Both the position numbers and the translations under genes were made by a program. DNA of 64,000 bases from contig NZ_JAJLRA010000004.1 of NCBI RefSeq assembly GCF_020991365.1, positions 360,020 through 424,019 on the forward strand, read 5' to 3'. The notes under the pieces are model-generated. The model was not told the origin of the DNA. It was given only the letters and a program-made list of their open reading frames with translations, and ran no database searches. The DNA is from Streptacidiphilus sp. ASG 303. GTDB lineage: Bacteria; Actinomycetota; Actinomycetes; Streptomycetales; Streptomycetaceae. Every line of letters begins with the position of its first letter. Within the stretch, counting starts at the first letter, position 1. This document shows positions 35,127 through 43,833 of this stretch, piece by piece.

Positions 35127-37259
35127 GTGACCGCAAGGTCGAAGCACTCACCGGAAAGCGCCGGCGGGCCACAGACCGGCCGGCGCCCTCGAATGGCAGG
35201 AGGGACGGGGCGGCGACGCCCCGCATGGATGGACGTCAAACGATACTTCCGTGCGCCGATCATGTGGATCGTGCTGGCCGTCCTCGCCGTCATCGTGCTG
35301 ATGCAGGTCGTCACCTCGTCGAACGGCTACAAGACGGCGAACACCGGCGACGTGGTCGCGGCCATCGACGCCGGCAAGGTACAGCAGGCGCAGCTCACCA
35401 CCGGTGACGAGAACACCGTCAAGATCCAGCTCAAGCCGGGCGAGAAGATCGACGGCAACGACAAGGTCAAGGCGTCGTACATCGGCAACCAGGGCGTCGC
35501 GATCGCCGACAAGCTGCAGGCCGCCCAGGAGGCCAAGAAGCTGCCCGACGGCTACACCGTCTCCCCGACGAAGCAGAACGCCTTCCTCAGCATCGTCTTC
35601 TCGATGCTGCCGATCGTCTTCATCGTCATCGTCTTCCTGTTCCTGATGAACCAGATGCAGGGCGGCGGCTCCCGGGTGATGAACTTCGGGAAGTCCAAGG
35701 CCAAGCTGATCACCAAGGACACGCCCAAGACCACGTTCTCCGACGTGGCCGGGGCCGACGAGGCGGTGGAGGAGCTCCACGAGATCAAGGAGTTCCTGCA
35801 GGAGCCCGCCAAGTTCCAGGCCGTCGGAGCCAAGATCCCCAAGGGCGTCCTGCTCTACGGCCCCCCCGGAACCGGCAAGACCCTGCTGGCCCGCGCCGTG
35901 GCCGGCGAGGCCGGTGTGCCGTTCTACTCCATCTCCGGCTCGGACTTCGTCGAGATGTTCGTCGGTGTCGGCGCCTCCCGGGTGCGCGACCTCTTCGAGC
36001 AGGCCAAGGCGAACGCCCCCGCCATCGTCTTCGTCGACGAGATCGACGCGGTCGGCCGCCACCGCGGCGCCGGCCTCGGCGGCGGCCACGACGAGCGCGA
36101 GCAGACCCTCAACCAGCTGCTCGTCGAGATGGACGGCTTCGACGTCAAGGGCGGCGTCATCCTCATCGCCGCCACCAACCGCCCCGACATCCTCGACCCC
36201 GCGCTGCTGCGCCCGGGCCGCTTCGACCGGCAGATCGCCGTCGAGCGCCCCGACCTGCAGGGCCGCCTGGAGATCCTCAAGGTCCACCAGAAGGGCAAGC
36301 CGATCGCGCCGGACGTCGACCTCATGGCCGTCGCCCGCCGCACCCCCGGCTTCACCGGTGCCGACCTCTCCAACGTCCTCAACGAGGCGGCGCTCCTCAC
36401 CGCCCGCTCCGACAAGAAGCTGGTGGACAACACCACGCTGGACGAGGCGATCGACCGCGTCGTGGCCGGCCCGCAGAAGCGGACCCGGATCATGAGCGAC
36501 AAGGAGAAGAAGATCACCGCGTACCACGAGGGCGGACACGCCCTGGTCGCGGCGGCGTCCCCGAACAGCGACCCGGTGCACAAGATCACCATCCTGTCGC
36601 GCGGCCGGGCCCTGGGCTACACCATGGTCCTGCCGGACGAGGACAAGTACTCCACCACGCGCAACGAGATGCTCGACCAGCTCGCCTACATGCTGGGCGG
36701 CCGGGCCGCCGAGGAGCTCGTCTTCCACGACCCGACCACCGGTGCGGCCAACGACATCGAGAAGGCCACCGCCACCGCGCGGGCCATGGTCACCCAGTAC
36801 GGCATGACCGAGCGGCTCGGCGCCATCAAGTTCGGCTCGGACAACTCCGAGCCGTTCCTCGGCCGCGAGATGGCGCACCAGCGCGACTACTCCGAGGAGG
36901 TCGCCGCGCTGGTCGACGAGGAGGTCAAGAAGCTCATCGAGACCGCGCACAACGAGGCGTGGGAGATCCTGGTCGAGAACCGCGACGTCCTCGACAACCT
37001 CGTTCTGGCCCTCCTGGAGAAGGAGACGCTGAACAAGGAGCAGATCGCCGAGATCTTCAAGCCCATCGTCAAGCGCCCGCCGCGCCCGGCCTGGACCGGC
37101 TCCACCCGGCGCACCCCGTCCACCCGGCCGCCGGTGCAGTCCCCCAAGGAGCTGGCCCTCACCAACGGCAGCCAGACCGCGACCCCCACGGTCACGGACA
37201 CCGCCCCGGTGGACACGGTCAAGCTCCCGCCGCTGGAGGAGCCCCCCTCCGCCGGCTGA
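35127..37259 (+). CDS. ftsH: ATP-dependent zinc metalloprotease FtsH
   Basis: Membrane AAA protease degrading misfolded membrane and regulatory proteins. 710 aa. TM1 near 45-62 and TM2 near 155-175; AAA motifs [17 protein letters not shown] and the arginine-finger region; zinc site HEGGH with the downstream Asp in [14 protein letters not shown] at 35127 follows a TACCGT box (35091-35096) by 30 bases, supporting this start; in-frame ATGs at 35193 and 35229 (MDVKRYFRA, the family's conserved start) are alternatives without ribosome sites. A Thr/Pro-rich tail ends the protein. Confidence 0.95.
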   Translation: MTARSKHSPESAGGPQTGRRPRMAGGTGRRRPAWMDVKRYFRAPIMWIVLAVLAVIVLMQVVTSSNGYKTANTGDVVAAIDAGKVQQAQLTTGDENTVKIQLKPGEKIDGNDKVKASYIGNQGVAIADKLQAAQEAKKLPDGYTVSPTKQNAFLSIVFSMLPIVFIVIVFLFLMNQMQGGGSRVMNFGKSKAKLITKDTPKTTFSDVAGADEAVEELHEIKEFLQEPAKFQAVGAKIPKGVLLYGPPGTGKTLLARAVAGEAGVPFYSISGSDFVEMFVGVGASRVRDLFEQAKANAPAIVFVDEIDAVGRHRGAGLGGGHDEREQTLNQLLVEMDGFDVKGGVILIAATNRPDILDPALLRPGRFDRQIAVERPDLQGRLEILKVHQKGKPIAPDVDLMAVARRTPGFTGADLSNVLNEAALLTARSDKKLVDNTTLDEAIDRVVAGPQKRTRIMSDKEKKITAYHEGGHALVAAASPNSDPVHKITILSRGRALGYTMVLPDEDKYSTTRNEMLDQLAYMLGGRAAEELVFHDPTTGAANDIEKATATARAMVTQYGMTERLGAIKFGSDNSEPFLGREMAHQRDYSEEVAALVDEEVKKLIETAHNEAWEILVENRDVLDNLVLALLEKETLNKEQIAEIFKPIVKRPPRPAWTGSTRRTPSTRPPVQSPKELALTNGSQTATPTVTDTAPVDTVKLPPLEEPPSAG

Positions 37260-37264
37260 GCCAC

Positions 37265-37301
37265 CGGGCCCGGCCGCCGGACCGCCCGCCGGCCGGGCCC
37301 G
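37265..37301 (+). terminator. Stem-loop after ftsH
   Basis: Perfect 12-bp stem (37265-37276 with 37290-37301), 13-nt loop, 5 nt after the ftsH stop. Confidence 0.65.
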
Positions 37302-37321
37302 CACCCGGAATGACCTGCCGC

Positions 37322-37346
37322 ACCCCCGGCGCTCTACGCTGGGGGT
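37322..37346 (+). promoter_or_regulatory. folE promoter with inverted repeat over the -10
   Basis: TACGCT (37335-37340) is the likely -10. It lies within an inverted repeat ACCCCCGGC (37322-37330) / GCTGGGGGT (37338-37346), 8 of 9 positions matching, where a repressor could sit. Confidence 0.45.
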
Positions 37347-37449
37347 GCGGCATTCCTGCTGCTCGCACCGCGTTCCGTGCACCCCGCCGTGAACCGGTCC
37401 CCCGTGTACCGATCCGCCGTGAACCGCCCCGAAACGAAGCGAGGACCGC

Positions 37450-38055
37450 ATGACCGACCCGGTGACTCTCGACGCCGCCACCGCCGTCGGGACGTTCGAC
37501 CAGAAGCGGGCCGAGAACGCGATCCGCGAGCTGCTGCTCGCGGTCGGCGAGGACCCGGACAGGGAGGGCCTGCGGGAGACCCCGGCCCGGGTCGCGCGCG
37601 CCTACCGGGAGATCTTCGCGGGGCTGTGGCAGGAGCCGGAGGACGTGCTCACCACCACCTTCGACCTGGGCCACGACGAGATGGTGCTGGTCAAGGACAT
37701 CGAGGTGTACTCCACCTGCGAGCACCACCTGGTCCCCTTCCACGGTGTCGCCCACGTGGGGTACATCCCGTCGGCGAGCGGGAAGATCACCGGTCTCTCC
37801 AAGCTGGCCCGCCTGGTGGACGTCTACGCCCGCCGCCCGCAGGTCCAGGAGCGTCTCACGACCCAGGTGGCCGACGCCCTGATGCGCATACTGGAGCCGC
37901 GCGGCGTCATCGTGGTCTTCGAGTGCGAGCACATGTGCATGTCGATGCGCGGCATCCGCAAGCCCGGCGCCAAGACGACCACCTCCGCGGTCCGCGGCCA
38001 GCTCCGCGACCCCGCCACCCGCGCCGAGGCGATGAGCCTCATCATGGCCCGCTGA
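37450..38055 (+). CDS. folE: GTP cyclohydrolase I
   Basis: First enzyme of tetrahydrofolate synthesis (GTP to dihydroneopterin triphosphate). 201 aa with all family blocks: [14 protein letters not shown], the zinc motif [12 protein letters not shown] with Cys and His ligands, [17 protein letters not shown], and the second Cys ligand in [19 protein letters not shown] precedes the ATG. The leader is about 100 nt if the box at 37335 is used. It lies between ftsH and the folP-folB-folK genes, the normal Streptomyces position. Confidence 0.96.
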   Translation: MTDPVTLDAATAVGTFDQKRAENAIRELLLAVGEDPDREGLRETPARVARAYREIFAGLWQEPEDVLTTTFDLGHDEMVLVKDIEVYSTCEHHLVPFHGVAHVGYIPSASGKITGLSKLARLVDVYARRPQVQERLTTQVADALMRILEPRGVIVVFECEHMCMSMRGIRKPGAKTTTSAVRGQLRDPATRAEAMSLIMAR

Positions 38056-38082
38056 CCCCTGCGCCCCCGCCCCCGCCCCCGC

Positions 38083-38134
38083 CCCCCGCACCCCGGTGCG
38101 GGCTCCCCCCTTCGGGGGAACCGGTGCGGGGGCG
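38083..38134 (+). terminator. Terminator after folE with TTCG loop
   Basis: GC-rich hairpin (CCCCCGCACC pairing with CCGGTGCGGGGG) with an inner CCCCC-TTCG-GGGGG tip, 28 nt after the folE stop. Confidence 0.65.
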
Positions 38135-38183
38135 GCCGCGTCCCAGGACACGGACGACGGGTACGTACAAAGGGGGAGTGGTC

Positions 38184-38276
38184 ATGGGGAATCATCGCGT
38201 CTCATACTTCAGGTCTACGGAGCGTTCTGCTTTCACGCCTACGCTGAAGAACCATGAGCGATCCCGTGCCCACTGA
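38184..38276 (+). CDS. 30-aa basic small ORF overlapping the MprF-like gene
   Basis: Too short for usual gene calling. ATG with AGGGGGAG 6-7 nt upstream, one of the strongest ribosome sites in the window, encodes a basic, Ser/Arg/His-rich peptide (MGNHRVSYFRSTERSAFTPT...) with unusually AT-rich codons for this genome. It ends 23 nt inside the next gene in another frame. It may be a leader peptide controlling the downstream gene or a small protein in its own right. The -10-like TACGTA lies just upstream; the downstream gene has its own -10 inside this ORF. Confidence 0.5.
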   Translation: MGNHRVSYFRSTERSAFTPTLKNHERSRAH

Positions 38277-40098
38277 GCCGTCCCCCCGGCAGGACCGGCG
38301 TTTCGGCCTGCAGACGCTGCGCCACCAGGCCGCCGCCGCGCCGCAGGCGTGGGTGCCCACCGCCGTCGGGTACGCCACGCTGGTCATCGGTCTGCTGGAC
38401 ATCGCCGGCGCCGTCTTCCCCCGGTTCCGCCGCTCCAGGATGCACGAGCTCGCCGGGATGCTGCCCGGCGGGGTCACCACCCTGGCCACCGCCGGCTCGC
38501 TGATGATCGGCATCCTGCTGGTGCTCCTGGCCCACGCCCTGCGCCGCCGCAAGCGGCGCGCCTGGCGGGCGGTGGTCGTGCTGCTGCCGGTCAGCGCCGC
38601 CCTCCACCTGCTGCGGTGGCACGCCGCCGTGCCGGCCGCGGTCTCGCTGATCCTCTTCGTGGTGATGCTGGCGCACCGCCGCGAGTTCTACGCCCGGGCC
38701 GACCCGCGCACGCGGTGGCGCGCCCTGTGGAACCTCCTCGGCATGGGCACGGTCAGCTTCCTGCTCGGCCTGCTCATCGTGAGCGTCCACCCGCGCAGCG
38801 AGATCGGGAACCCCGGCCTCGGCGAGCGGATCCAGCACGTCGTCTACGGCCTCTTCGGCTTCGAGGGCCCGATCCGCTACACCTACGAGCGCACCTCCGA
38901 CCTGGTCGGCTACTCGCTGGCGGCGCTCGGCCTGCTCACCGCGCTCACCACCGCCTACCTGGCGCTGCGCCCGTCCGAGCCGGTGGCGGCGCTCACCGTC
39001 GAGGACGAGCGGAAGGTCCGGGCCCTGCTGGACCGGCACGGCGACCGCGACTCGCTGGGCTACTTCGCGCTGCGCCGCGACAAGAGCGTGCTCTTCTCGC
39101 CCACCGGCAAGGCGGCGATCTCCTACCGGGTGGTCTCCGGCGTGATGCTGGCCTCCGGCGACCCCGTCGGCGACGTCGAGGCGTGGCCCGGCGCCATCAA
39201 GGTCTTCATGGCCGAGGCCCGCGCCCACGCCTGGGTGCCCGCGGTGATGGGCTGCAGCGAGGTCGGCGGCGAGGTGTGGACCCGGGAGGCCGGTCTGGAC
39301 GCGCTGGAGCTCGGCGACGAGGCCATCGTGCACACCGACGCCTTCTCCCTCTCCGGCCGGGCCATGCGCAACGTCCGGCAGATGGTCAAGCGCATCGAGC
39401 GCAACGGCTACTCCTGCAAGGTGCGGCGGGTGGCGGAGCTGGAGCCGGAGGAGCGGGAGCGGATCACGCTCGCCGCGGCCCGCTGGCGCGGCACCGACAC
39501 CGAGCGCGGCTTCTCCATGGCGCTCGGCCGCTTCGGCGACCCCACCGACGACGACTGCCTGGTGGTGACCGCGCACCGCGAGGCCGGTCCGGAGGAGCCG
39601 GCCGGGGACCCGGCGCTGGGCGACCTCAAGGCCGTGCTGCACTTCGTGCCGTGGGGCCGCGACGGCATCTCGCTGGAGCTGATGCGCCGTGACCGGGCCG
39701 CGGACCCGGGCCTGAACGAGCTGCTGATCGTGGCCGCGCTCCAGGCCGCCCCGGGCCTCGGCATCCGGCGGGTGTCGCTGAACTTCGCGATGTTCCGCTC
39801 GGCCCTGGCGCGCGGCGAGCGGCTCGGCGCGGGGCCGGTGCTGCGCGCCTGGCGGGGGCTGCTGGTCTTCCTGTCCCGCTGGTTCCAGATCGAGTCGCTG
39901 TACAAGTTCAACGCCAAGTTCCAGCCGGAGTGGGAGCCGCGGTTCCTGGTCTACCCGGCCGCCCGCGACCTGCCGCGGATCGGCCTGGCCGCGATGCAGG
40001 CGGAGGCCTTCATCACCCTCGGCATGCCCCGCCTCGGCCGCCGCGGTCTGGGGCAGGGCGGGCCCTCGGAGCCCAAGCGCGCGCAGCTGGCGGCCTGA
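38254..40098 (+). CDS. Phosphatidylglycerol lysyltransferase-domain membrane protein (MprF-like)
   Basis: 614-aa protein with about six N-terminal membrane helices (residues 35-240) and a C-terminal cytosolic DUF2156 domain (about 245-600) like that of MprF/LPG synthases, which add lysine from Lys-tRNA to phosphatidylglycerol and reduce surface charge. Features include YRVVSGVMLASGDPVGD and LNFAMFRSALARGERLG. There is no fused lysyl-tRNA synthetase, unlike mycobacterial LysX. TACGCT (38240-38245) ends 8 nt before the ATG, so a leaderless transcript is likely. The aminoacyl group transferred cannot be told from sequence. Confidence 0.85.
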   Translation: MSDPVPTEPSPRQDRRFGLQTLRHQAAAAPQAWVPTAVGYATLVIGLLDIAGAVFPRFRRSRMHELAGMLPGGVTTLATAGSLMIGILLVLLAHALRRRKRRAWRAVVVLLPVSAALHLLRWHAAVPAAVSLILFVVMLAHRREFYARADPRTRWRALWNLLGMGTVSFLLGLLIVSVHPRSEIGNPGLGERIQHVVYGLFGFEGPIRYTYERTSDLVGYSLAALGLLTALTTAYLALRPSEPVAALTVEDERKVRALLDRHGDRDSLGYFALRRDKSVLFSPTGKAAISYRVVSGVMLASGDPVGDVEAWPGAIKVFMAEARAHAWVPAVMGCSEVGGEVWTREAGLDALELGDEAIVHTDAFSLSGRAMRNVRQMVKRIERNGYSCKVRRVAELEPEERERITLAAARWRGTDTERGFSMALGRFGDPTDDDCLVVTAHREAGPEEPAGDPALGDLKAVLHFVPWGRDGISLELMRRDRAADPGLNELLIVAALQAAPGLGIRRVSLNFAMFRSALARGERLGAGPVLRAWRGLLVFLSRWFQIESLYKFNAKFQPEWEPRFLVYPAARDLPRIGLAAMQAEAFITLGMPRLGRRGLGQGGPSEPKRAQLAA

Positions 40099-40110
40099 CC
40101 GCCGGCGCCC

Positions 40111-40143
40111 CGCGGCCCGGACGGCAGCGCCGTCCGGGCCGCG
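40111..40143 (+). terminator. Stem-loop after the MprF-like gene
   Basis: Perfect 14-bp stem (40111-40124 with 40130-40143), 5-nt loop, 13 nt after the stop. Confidence 0.8.
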
Positions 40144-40210
40144 GCGTGTCCGGGGCCCGGCGTGTCCCGGCCGCGGTGTCCGGACCGCGGCGCCTCCCGC
40201 CGCGCACGGA

Positions 40211-40258
40211 CCCGGTCCCGGACGCCCCGTCGCGCCCGGTCCCGGACGCCCCGTCGCG
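40211..40258. repeat. 24-bp tandem repeat, two full copies
   Basis: A 24-mer beginning CCCGGTCCCGGACGCC occurs at 40211-40234 and 40235-40258, with a partial third copy after it, in the gap before folP. Confidence 0.75.
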
Positions 40259-40319
40259 CCCGGTGCCGGGCGCGGCGGGGCGTCCCCGCCCTGCCCGGCG
40301 CACGGCGGTCCGCACCGCC

Positions 40320-40325
40320 GATAAT
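40320..40325 (+). promoter_or_regulatory. -10 box GATAAT of folP
   Basis: GATAAT, close to the TATAAT consensus, ends 6 nt before the folP ATG: start-codon transcription is expected. Confidence 0.6.
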
Positions 40326-40331
40326 GGGCCC

Positions 40332-41198
40332 ATGAGCACCCCCACCGCCTCGGCGCTTCCCGGCCTCCCCCCGCTGGACCGCTGCGCCGTGATGGGCGTC
40401 GTCAACGTCACCCCCGACTCGTTCTCCGACGGCGGCCGGTGGCTCGACCCCTCCGCCGCGGTCGCCCACGGCCTCGACCTGGTCGCGCAGGGCGCCGACC
40501 TGGTGGACGTGGGCGGCGAGTCCACCCGCCCGGGCGCGGTCCGCGTGCCCGAGGAGGAGGAGCTGCGCCGGGTGGTCCCGGTGGTGCGGGAACTGGCCGC
40601 GGCCGGCGCCGTCGTCAGCGTCGACACCATGCGGGCGTCCGTCGCGGAGCGTGCGGTGGCGGCCGGCGCGGCCGTCGTCAACGACGTCTCCGGCGGCCTG
40701 GCCGACCCGGACATGGCCCGGGTCGCGGCGGAGACCGGCGTGCCCTTCGTGGTGATGCACTGGCGCGGGCACTCGGCGGACATGAACAGCCTCGCGGTCT
40801 ACGACGACGTCGTCACCGACGTGGTGAAGGAGCTGCAGCAGCGGATGGAGGCGGTGGTCGCCGCGGGCGTCCGGCCCGAGCAGGTGATCCTCGACCCCGG
40901 GCTCGGCTTCGCCAAGCAGGCCGCGCACGACTGGGCCCTGCTGGGCGCCCTCGACTCCCTGGTCTCGCTCGGCCGGCCCGTCCTGGTGGCCGCGTCCCGC
41001 AAGCGCTTCCTGGGCGCGCTGCTGGCCGACCCGGCCACCGGCGAGCCGCGCCCGGCCCGGCAGCGGGACGACGCGACCGCCGCGGTCTCGGCGCTCTCCG
41101 CCCAGGCGGGCGCCTGGGCGGTGCGGGTGCACGACGTGCGGGCCACCGCCGACGCCGTCCGGGTCGTCGCCGCCTGGCAGCGGGCGGCCGCCGAATGA
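40332..41198 (+). CDS. folP: Dihydropteroate synthase
   Basis: Joins 6-hydroxymethyl-dihydropterin pyrophosphate to p-aminobenzoate; the sulfonamide target. 288 aa. Key motifs: GVVNVTPDSFSDGG, DVGGESTRPG, NDVSGG and ASRKRFLG, all intact. ATG chosen because the frame upstream is a shadow and the GATAAT box ends 6 nt before it. The next gene's ATG overlaps the folP stop (ATGA). First gene of folP-ORF-folB-folK. Confidence 0.95.
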   Translation: MSTPTASALPGLPPLDRCAVMGVVNVTPDSFSDGGRWLDPSAAVAHGLDLVAQGADLVDVGGESTRPGAVRVPEEEELRRVVPVVRELAAAGAVVSVDTMRASVAERAVAAGAAVVNDVSGGLADPDMARVAAETGVPFVVMHWRGHSADMNSLAVYDDVVTDVVKELQQRMEAVVAAGVRPEQVILDPGLGFAKQAAHDWALLGALDSLVSLGRPVLVAASRKRFLGALLADPATGEPRPARQRDDATAAVSALSAQAGAWAVRVHDVRATADAVRVVAAWQRAAAE

Positions 41199-41707
41199 CG
41201 CCGCCCGGCTGGACGGGCGGCGGCGCGGCCGGCGACGGCGGCGCCGCGGACCGTGCGGCGGCGGACCGTGCGGCGGTCCTCGCGGCCAACACCGCGCTCT
41301 ACGAGGCGCTGGAGCGGGGCGACGCGGACGCCCTCACCGACGTCTGGCTCTCGGCGGCGGACGCCGACGACGCGGGGGGAGTGGTGTGCGTGCACCCCGG
41401 GTGGCCGGTGCTGCGCGGGCGGGCGCGGGTGCTGCGCTCGTACATGCTGCTGATGGCGGACACCGACTACATCCAGTTCATCCTCACCGACGTGGAGGCG
41501 CAGGTCGCCGGGGATGTGGCGCTCGTCACCTGCACCGAGAACATCCTCTCCGGGGGCGAGGCGGAGGAGGAGGGCGGGCTGGGGCCGCTGGTCGGCGGCA
41601 AGGTCGTCACGACGAACGTCTTCCGCCGCACCGCCGACGGCTGGCGCCTCTGGTCGCACCACGGTTCCCCCGTCCTGACCAGCACCGATGCCGAGGACGA
41701 GGGCTGA
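41195..41707 (+). CDS. NTF2/SnoaL-like protein coupled to folP
   Basis: 170-aa protein with an NTF2-like fold pattern: helix VLAANTALYEALERGDADALTDVWL, then VCVHPGWPVLRGRARVLRSY and FRRTADGWRLWSHHGSPV at the end (shown here in parts), typical of SnoaL-like ketosteroid-isomerase-type proteins. Such proteins are isomerases, hydrolases or just binding pockets; no catalytic role can be assigned. Translation is coupled to folP by a 4-nt overlap, and the gene sits between folP and folB, suggesting a role connected with folate metabolism. Confidence 0.75.
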   Translation: MTPPGWTGGGAAGDGGAADRAAADRAAVLAANTALYEALERGDADALTDVWLSAADADDAGGVVCVHPGWPVLRGRARVLRSYMLLMADTDYIQFILTDVEAQVAGDVALVTCTENILSGGEAEEEGGLGPLVGGKVVTTNVFRRTADGWRLWSHHGSPVLTSTDAEDEG

Positions 41708-41872
41708 CGCCCGCCGCCCGGCGGCGCGCCCGGGGGAATGCGGGACCCTGCACCGGATGTTCACCTGGCCGGGCCGGGTTCCCGGCTTGGGGGCCGCGGT
41801 GCGCGGGTAGGACGGTTCCGCCCCCCGGTCGGCGGCCTCCCGGGACCGTCCGAGGTCGGAGGTAGATTCGGT

Positions 41873-41898
41873 ACCGGCGGGCAACGGGGCCCGCCGGT
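41873..41898 (+). promoter_or_regulatory. Hairpin in the folB leader
   Basis: 9-bp perfect stem ACCGGCGGG/CCCGCCGGT with an 8-nt loop directly downstream of TAGATT (41863-41868), a likely -10; the hairpin would sit at the 5' end of the mRNA, 23 nt before folB. Confidence 0.4.
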
Positions 41899-41921
41899 GT
41901 TCTGTCTCTGGAGTGATTCGA

Positions 41922-42284
41922 TTGCTGGACCGTGTCGCACTGCGCGGCCTGCGTGCCCGGGGCCGTCACGGCGTCTTCGCGCGGGAGCGCGAGGAGGGCC
42001 AGACGTTCGTCGTCGACGTGGTGCTCCACCTGGACACCCGTCCGGCCGCGGAGGCCGACGACCTGACCCGCACGGCGCACTACGGGATCGTCGCCGAGGA
42101 GGTGACCGCGATCGTCTCCGGCGACCCGGTGGACCTCATCGAGACCCTGGCCCAGCGCATCGCCGACCAGTGCCTGAAGCACGACCCGGTACAGGAGGTG
42201 GAGGTGACCGTGCACAAGCCGGACGCCCCGATCACCGTGCCGTTCGACGACGTGACCATCACCATCCACCGGAGCCGCGGATGA
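41922..42284 (+). CDS. folB: Dihydroneopterin aldolase
   Basis: Cleaves 7,8-dihydroneopterin to 6-hydroxymethyl-dihydropterin and glycolaldehyde. 120 aa, with LRGLRARGRHGVF, the substrate-binding Glu in REEGQTF, and KPDAPI near the end. Start decided here: TTG at 41922 has GGAG 8 nt upstream, while the GTG at 41913 follows GGAG directly; TTG also gives the family-typical N-terminus (LDRVALRGL). Forms a compact operon with folK, 42 nt downstream. Confidence 0.93.
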   Translation: MLDRVALRGLRARGRHGVFAREREEGQTFVVDVVLHLDTRPAAEADDLTRTAHYGIVAEEVTAIVSGDPVDLIETLAQRIADQCLKHDPVQEVEVTVHKPDAPITVPFDDVTITIHRSRG

Positions 42285-42326
42285 CGCGCCGCGGCACCCG
42301 GCTCCGGGACGAAGCGAGGTAACCGG

Positions 42327-42914
42327 ATGAGCAGCGACCCGACGACGTCGCCGGTGCCGCTCGGCGTCGAGCACACCGTCGACTCCGCGGACAGCACCCT
42401 GCACAACCCCCGGCCGGCGGTGATCGCCCTCGGCAGCAACCTGGGCAACCGCCTGGAGAACCTGCAGGGCGCGGTGGACGCGCTGGAGGACACCCCGGGC
42501 GTCCGGGTGAAGGCCGTCTCGGCGGTCTACGAGACCGACCCGGTGGGCGGCCCCGCCGGCCAGCCGGGCTACCTCAACGCCGTGGCCCTGCTGCGCACCA
42601 CCCTGGACCCCCGCTCCCTGCTGGAGCGGGCCGGCGCGGTGGAGGACGCCTTCAGCCGCACCCGCGAGGTCCGCTGGGGCCCCCGCACCCTGGACGTCGA
42701 CATCGTCGCCTACGACGGCGTGGTCTCCGAGGACCCGGCGCTGACCCTGCCGCACCCGCGGGCGCACGAGCGCGGCTTCGTCCTCGCGCCGTGGCACGAC
42801 GCCGACCCCGGCGCCGAGCTGCCCGGCCGCGGCCGGGTCGAGGACCTGCTGGCGCAGGCCGGCACCGACGGCGTGCGGCGCCGCGACGACCTGCAGCTCA
42901 GGCTCCCCGAGTAG
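42327..42914 (+). CDS. folK: 6-hydroxymethyl-dihydropterin pyrophosphokinase
   Basis: Transfers pyrophosphate from ATP to the pterin, making the FolP substrate. 195 aa, about 30 longer than E. coli HPPK because of an N-terminal extension (1-28). Motifs: ALGSNLGNR, YETDPVGGPAGQPGYLN and the HPPK signature RWGPRTLDVDIV. GCGAGGTAA precedes the ATG. With folE, folP and folB the window encodes the GTP-to-dihydropteroate path apart from the phosphate-removal step and the pABA supply. Confidence 0.95.
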   Translation: MSSDPTTSPVPLGVEHTVDSADSTLHNPRPAVIALGSNLGNRLENLQGAVDALEDTPGVRVKAVSAVYETDPVGGPAGQPGYLNAVALLRTTLDPRSLLERAGAVEDAFSRTREVRWGPRTLDVDIVAYDGVVSEDPALTLPHPRAHERGFVLAPWHDADPGAELPGRGRVEDLLAQAGTDGVRRRDDLQLRLPE

Positions 42915-43018
42915 GACGGCGCCGCAGCGCCGCGGGGAACGGGCGGCGGGGGCCGCGCGTTCCCGCCCAGTACGGTAAGCAGTGCCCGCCGCCCGCTCCC
43001 AGGAAGGACGCCTTCCGC

Positions 43019-43510
43019 GTGAAGCCGCTTCGCCCAGCCCTGCTGGCCGGTATCGCCGTGGTCTCCGGAGTGCTCTCCTGGGCGGGCGCCAAGCTCTGGG
43101 ACTCCCTGGGGGAGCTGCCCGGGGTGCCCGCCGCCGCGCCGGTGGTGCTGGCGGTGGTCGCGGTCGTGCTGCTCGCCGCGGCGATCTCGATCCGCGCCCG
43201 GCTGCGGGCGCAGCGCGACCGCGAGCCCGACGCCCGGGGCGTGGACCCGCTGAGCGCGGCCCGCGCGGTGGTGCTGGGCCAGGCCAGCGCCCTGGTCGCG
43301 GCCCTGGCGGTGGGGGTGTACGGGGGGACGGGCGTCTTCCTGCTGTCCCTGCTGGACCAGCCGGCCCGCAGGACCCAGGCGGTGACGGCGGGCCTCGCCG
43401 TGCTGGCGGGCGTCGCCGTGGTCGTCGCCGCGCTCTGGCTGCAGCAGATCTGCCGCCTCCCCGACGACAACGACAACGACGACGACCCCGCGGCCCCGGC
43501 CGTCCGCTGA
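43019..43510 (+). CDS. DUF3180 membrane protein
   Basis: 163-aa integral membrane protein of the DUF3180 family, regularly found after folK in actinobacteria. Four hydrophobic helices (about 7-25, 38-57, 82-100, 117-140); acidic Asp/Asn-rich C-terminal tail. Start is GTG (MKPLRPALLAG) with GGAAGG about 10 nt upstream; the frame is open upstream into folK. Function unknown. Confidence 0.82.
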   Translation: MKPLRPALLAGIAVVSGVLSWAGAKLWDSLGELPGVPAAAPVVLAVVAVVLLAAAISIRARLRAQRDREPDARGVDPLSAARAVVLGQASALVAALAVGVYGGTGVFLLSLLDQPARRTQAVTAGLAVLAGVAVVVAALWLQQICRLPDDNDNDDDPAAPAVR

Positions 43511-43833
43511 CGCCCGCCGCGCGACGGCCCGCGGGCCCGCCGGTCCGCGGTGCCCCGCGGGCCTGCCCGTCCGCGCCGTCCCGGCCCCGCGCGGACGACC
43601 CGGCGCCACCTCCACGACGACGACGTCACCGGCGGCCGTCCCGGCCCCGCGGACGACCGGGCCCTCCCACCCGTCCCCACCCCGCCGATCGGCGGGGGAG
43701 CGGTCCCGCCAGGGGCGGCATTCCCCCTGCGAAGGGTCATGTGTCGATCACTCTGCGTCGCCGATTGTTCCCGTCCCGACACGATCCGCTCCGGCGGCTG
43801 ACATGGCCCGGAGGGGCGCGCTAGTTTTTGGCC
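43511..43833. other. Intergenic region with palindrome and direct repeat
   Basis: 323 bases without a gene. It has a direct repeat of GTCCCGGCCCCGC...GGACGACC (about 43577 and 43638), an 18-bp perfect palindrome at 43680-43697 and an AT-richer stretch (43735-43800) that probably holds the promoter of the coiled-coil gene. Confidence 0.5.
43680..43697. promoter_or_regulatory. 18-bp perfect palindrome
   Basis: CCCCGCCGATCGGCGGGG, symmetric with no loop, so either an operator or a small terminator tip. Confidence 0.4.
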
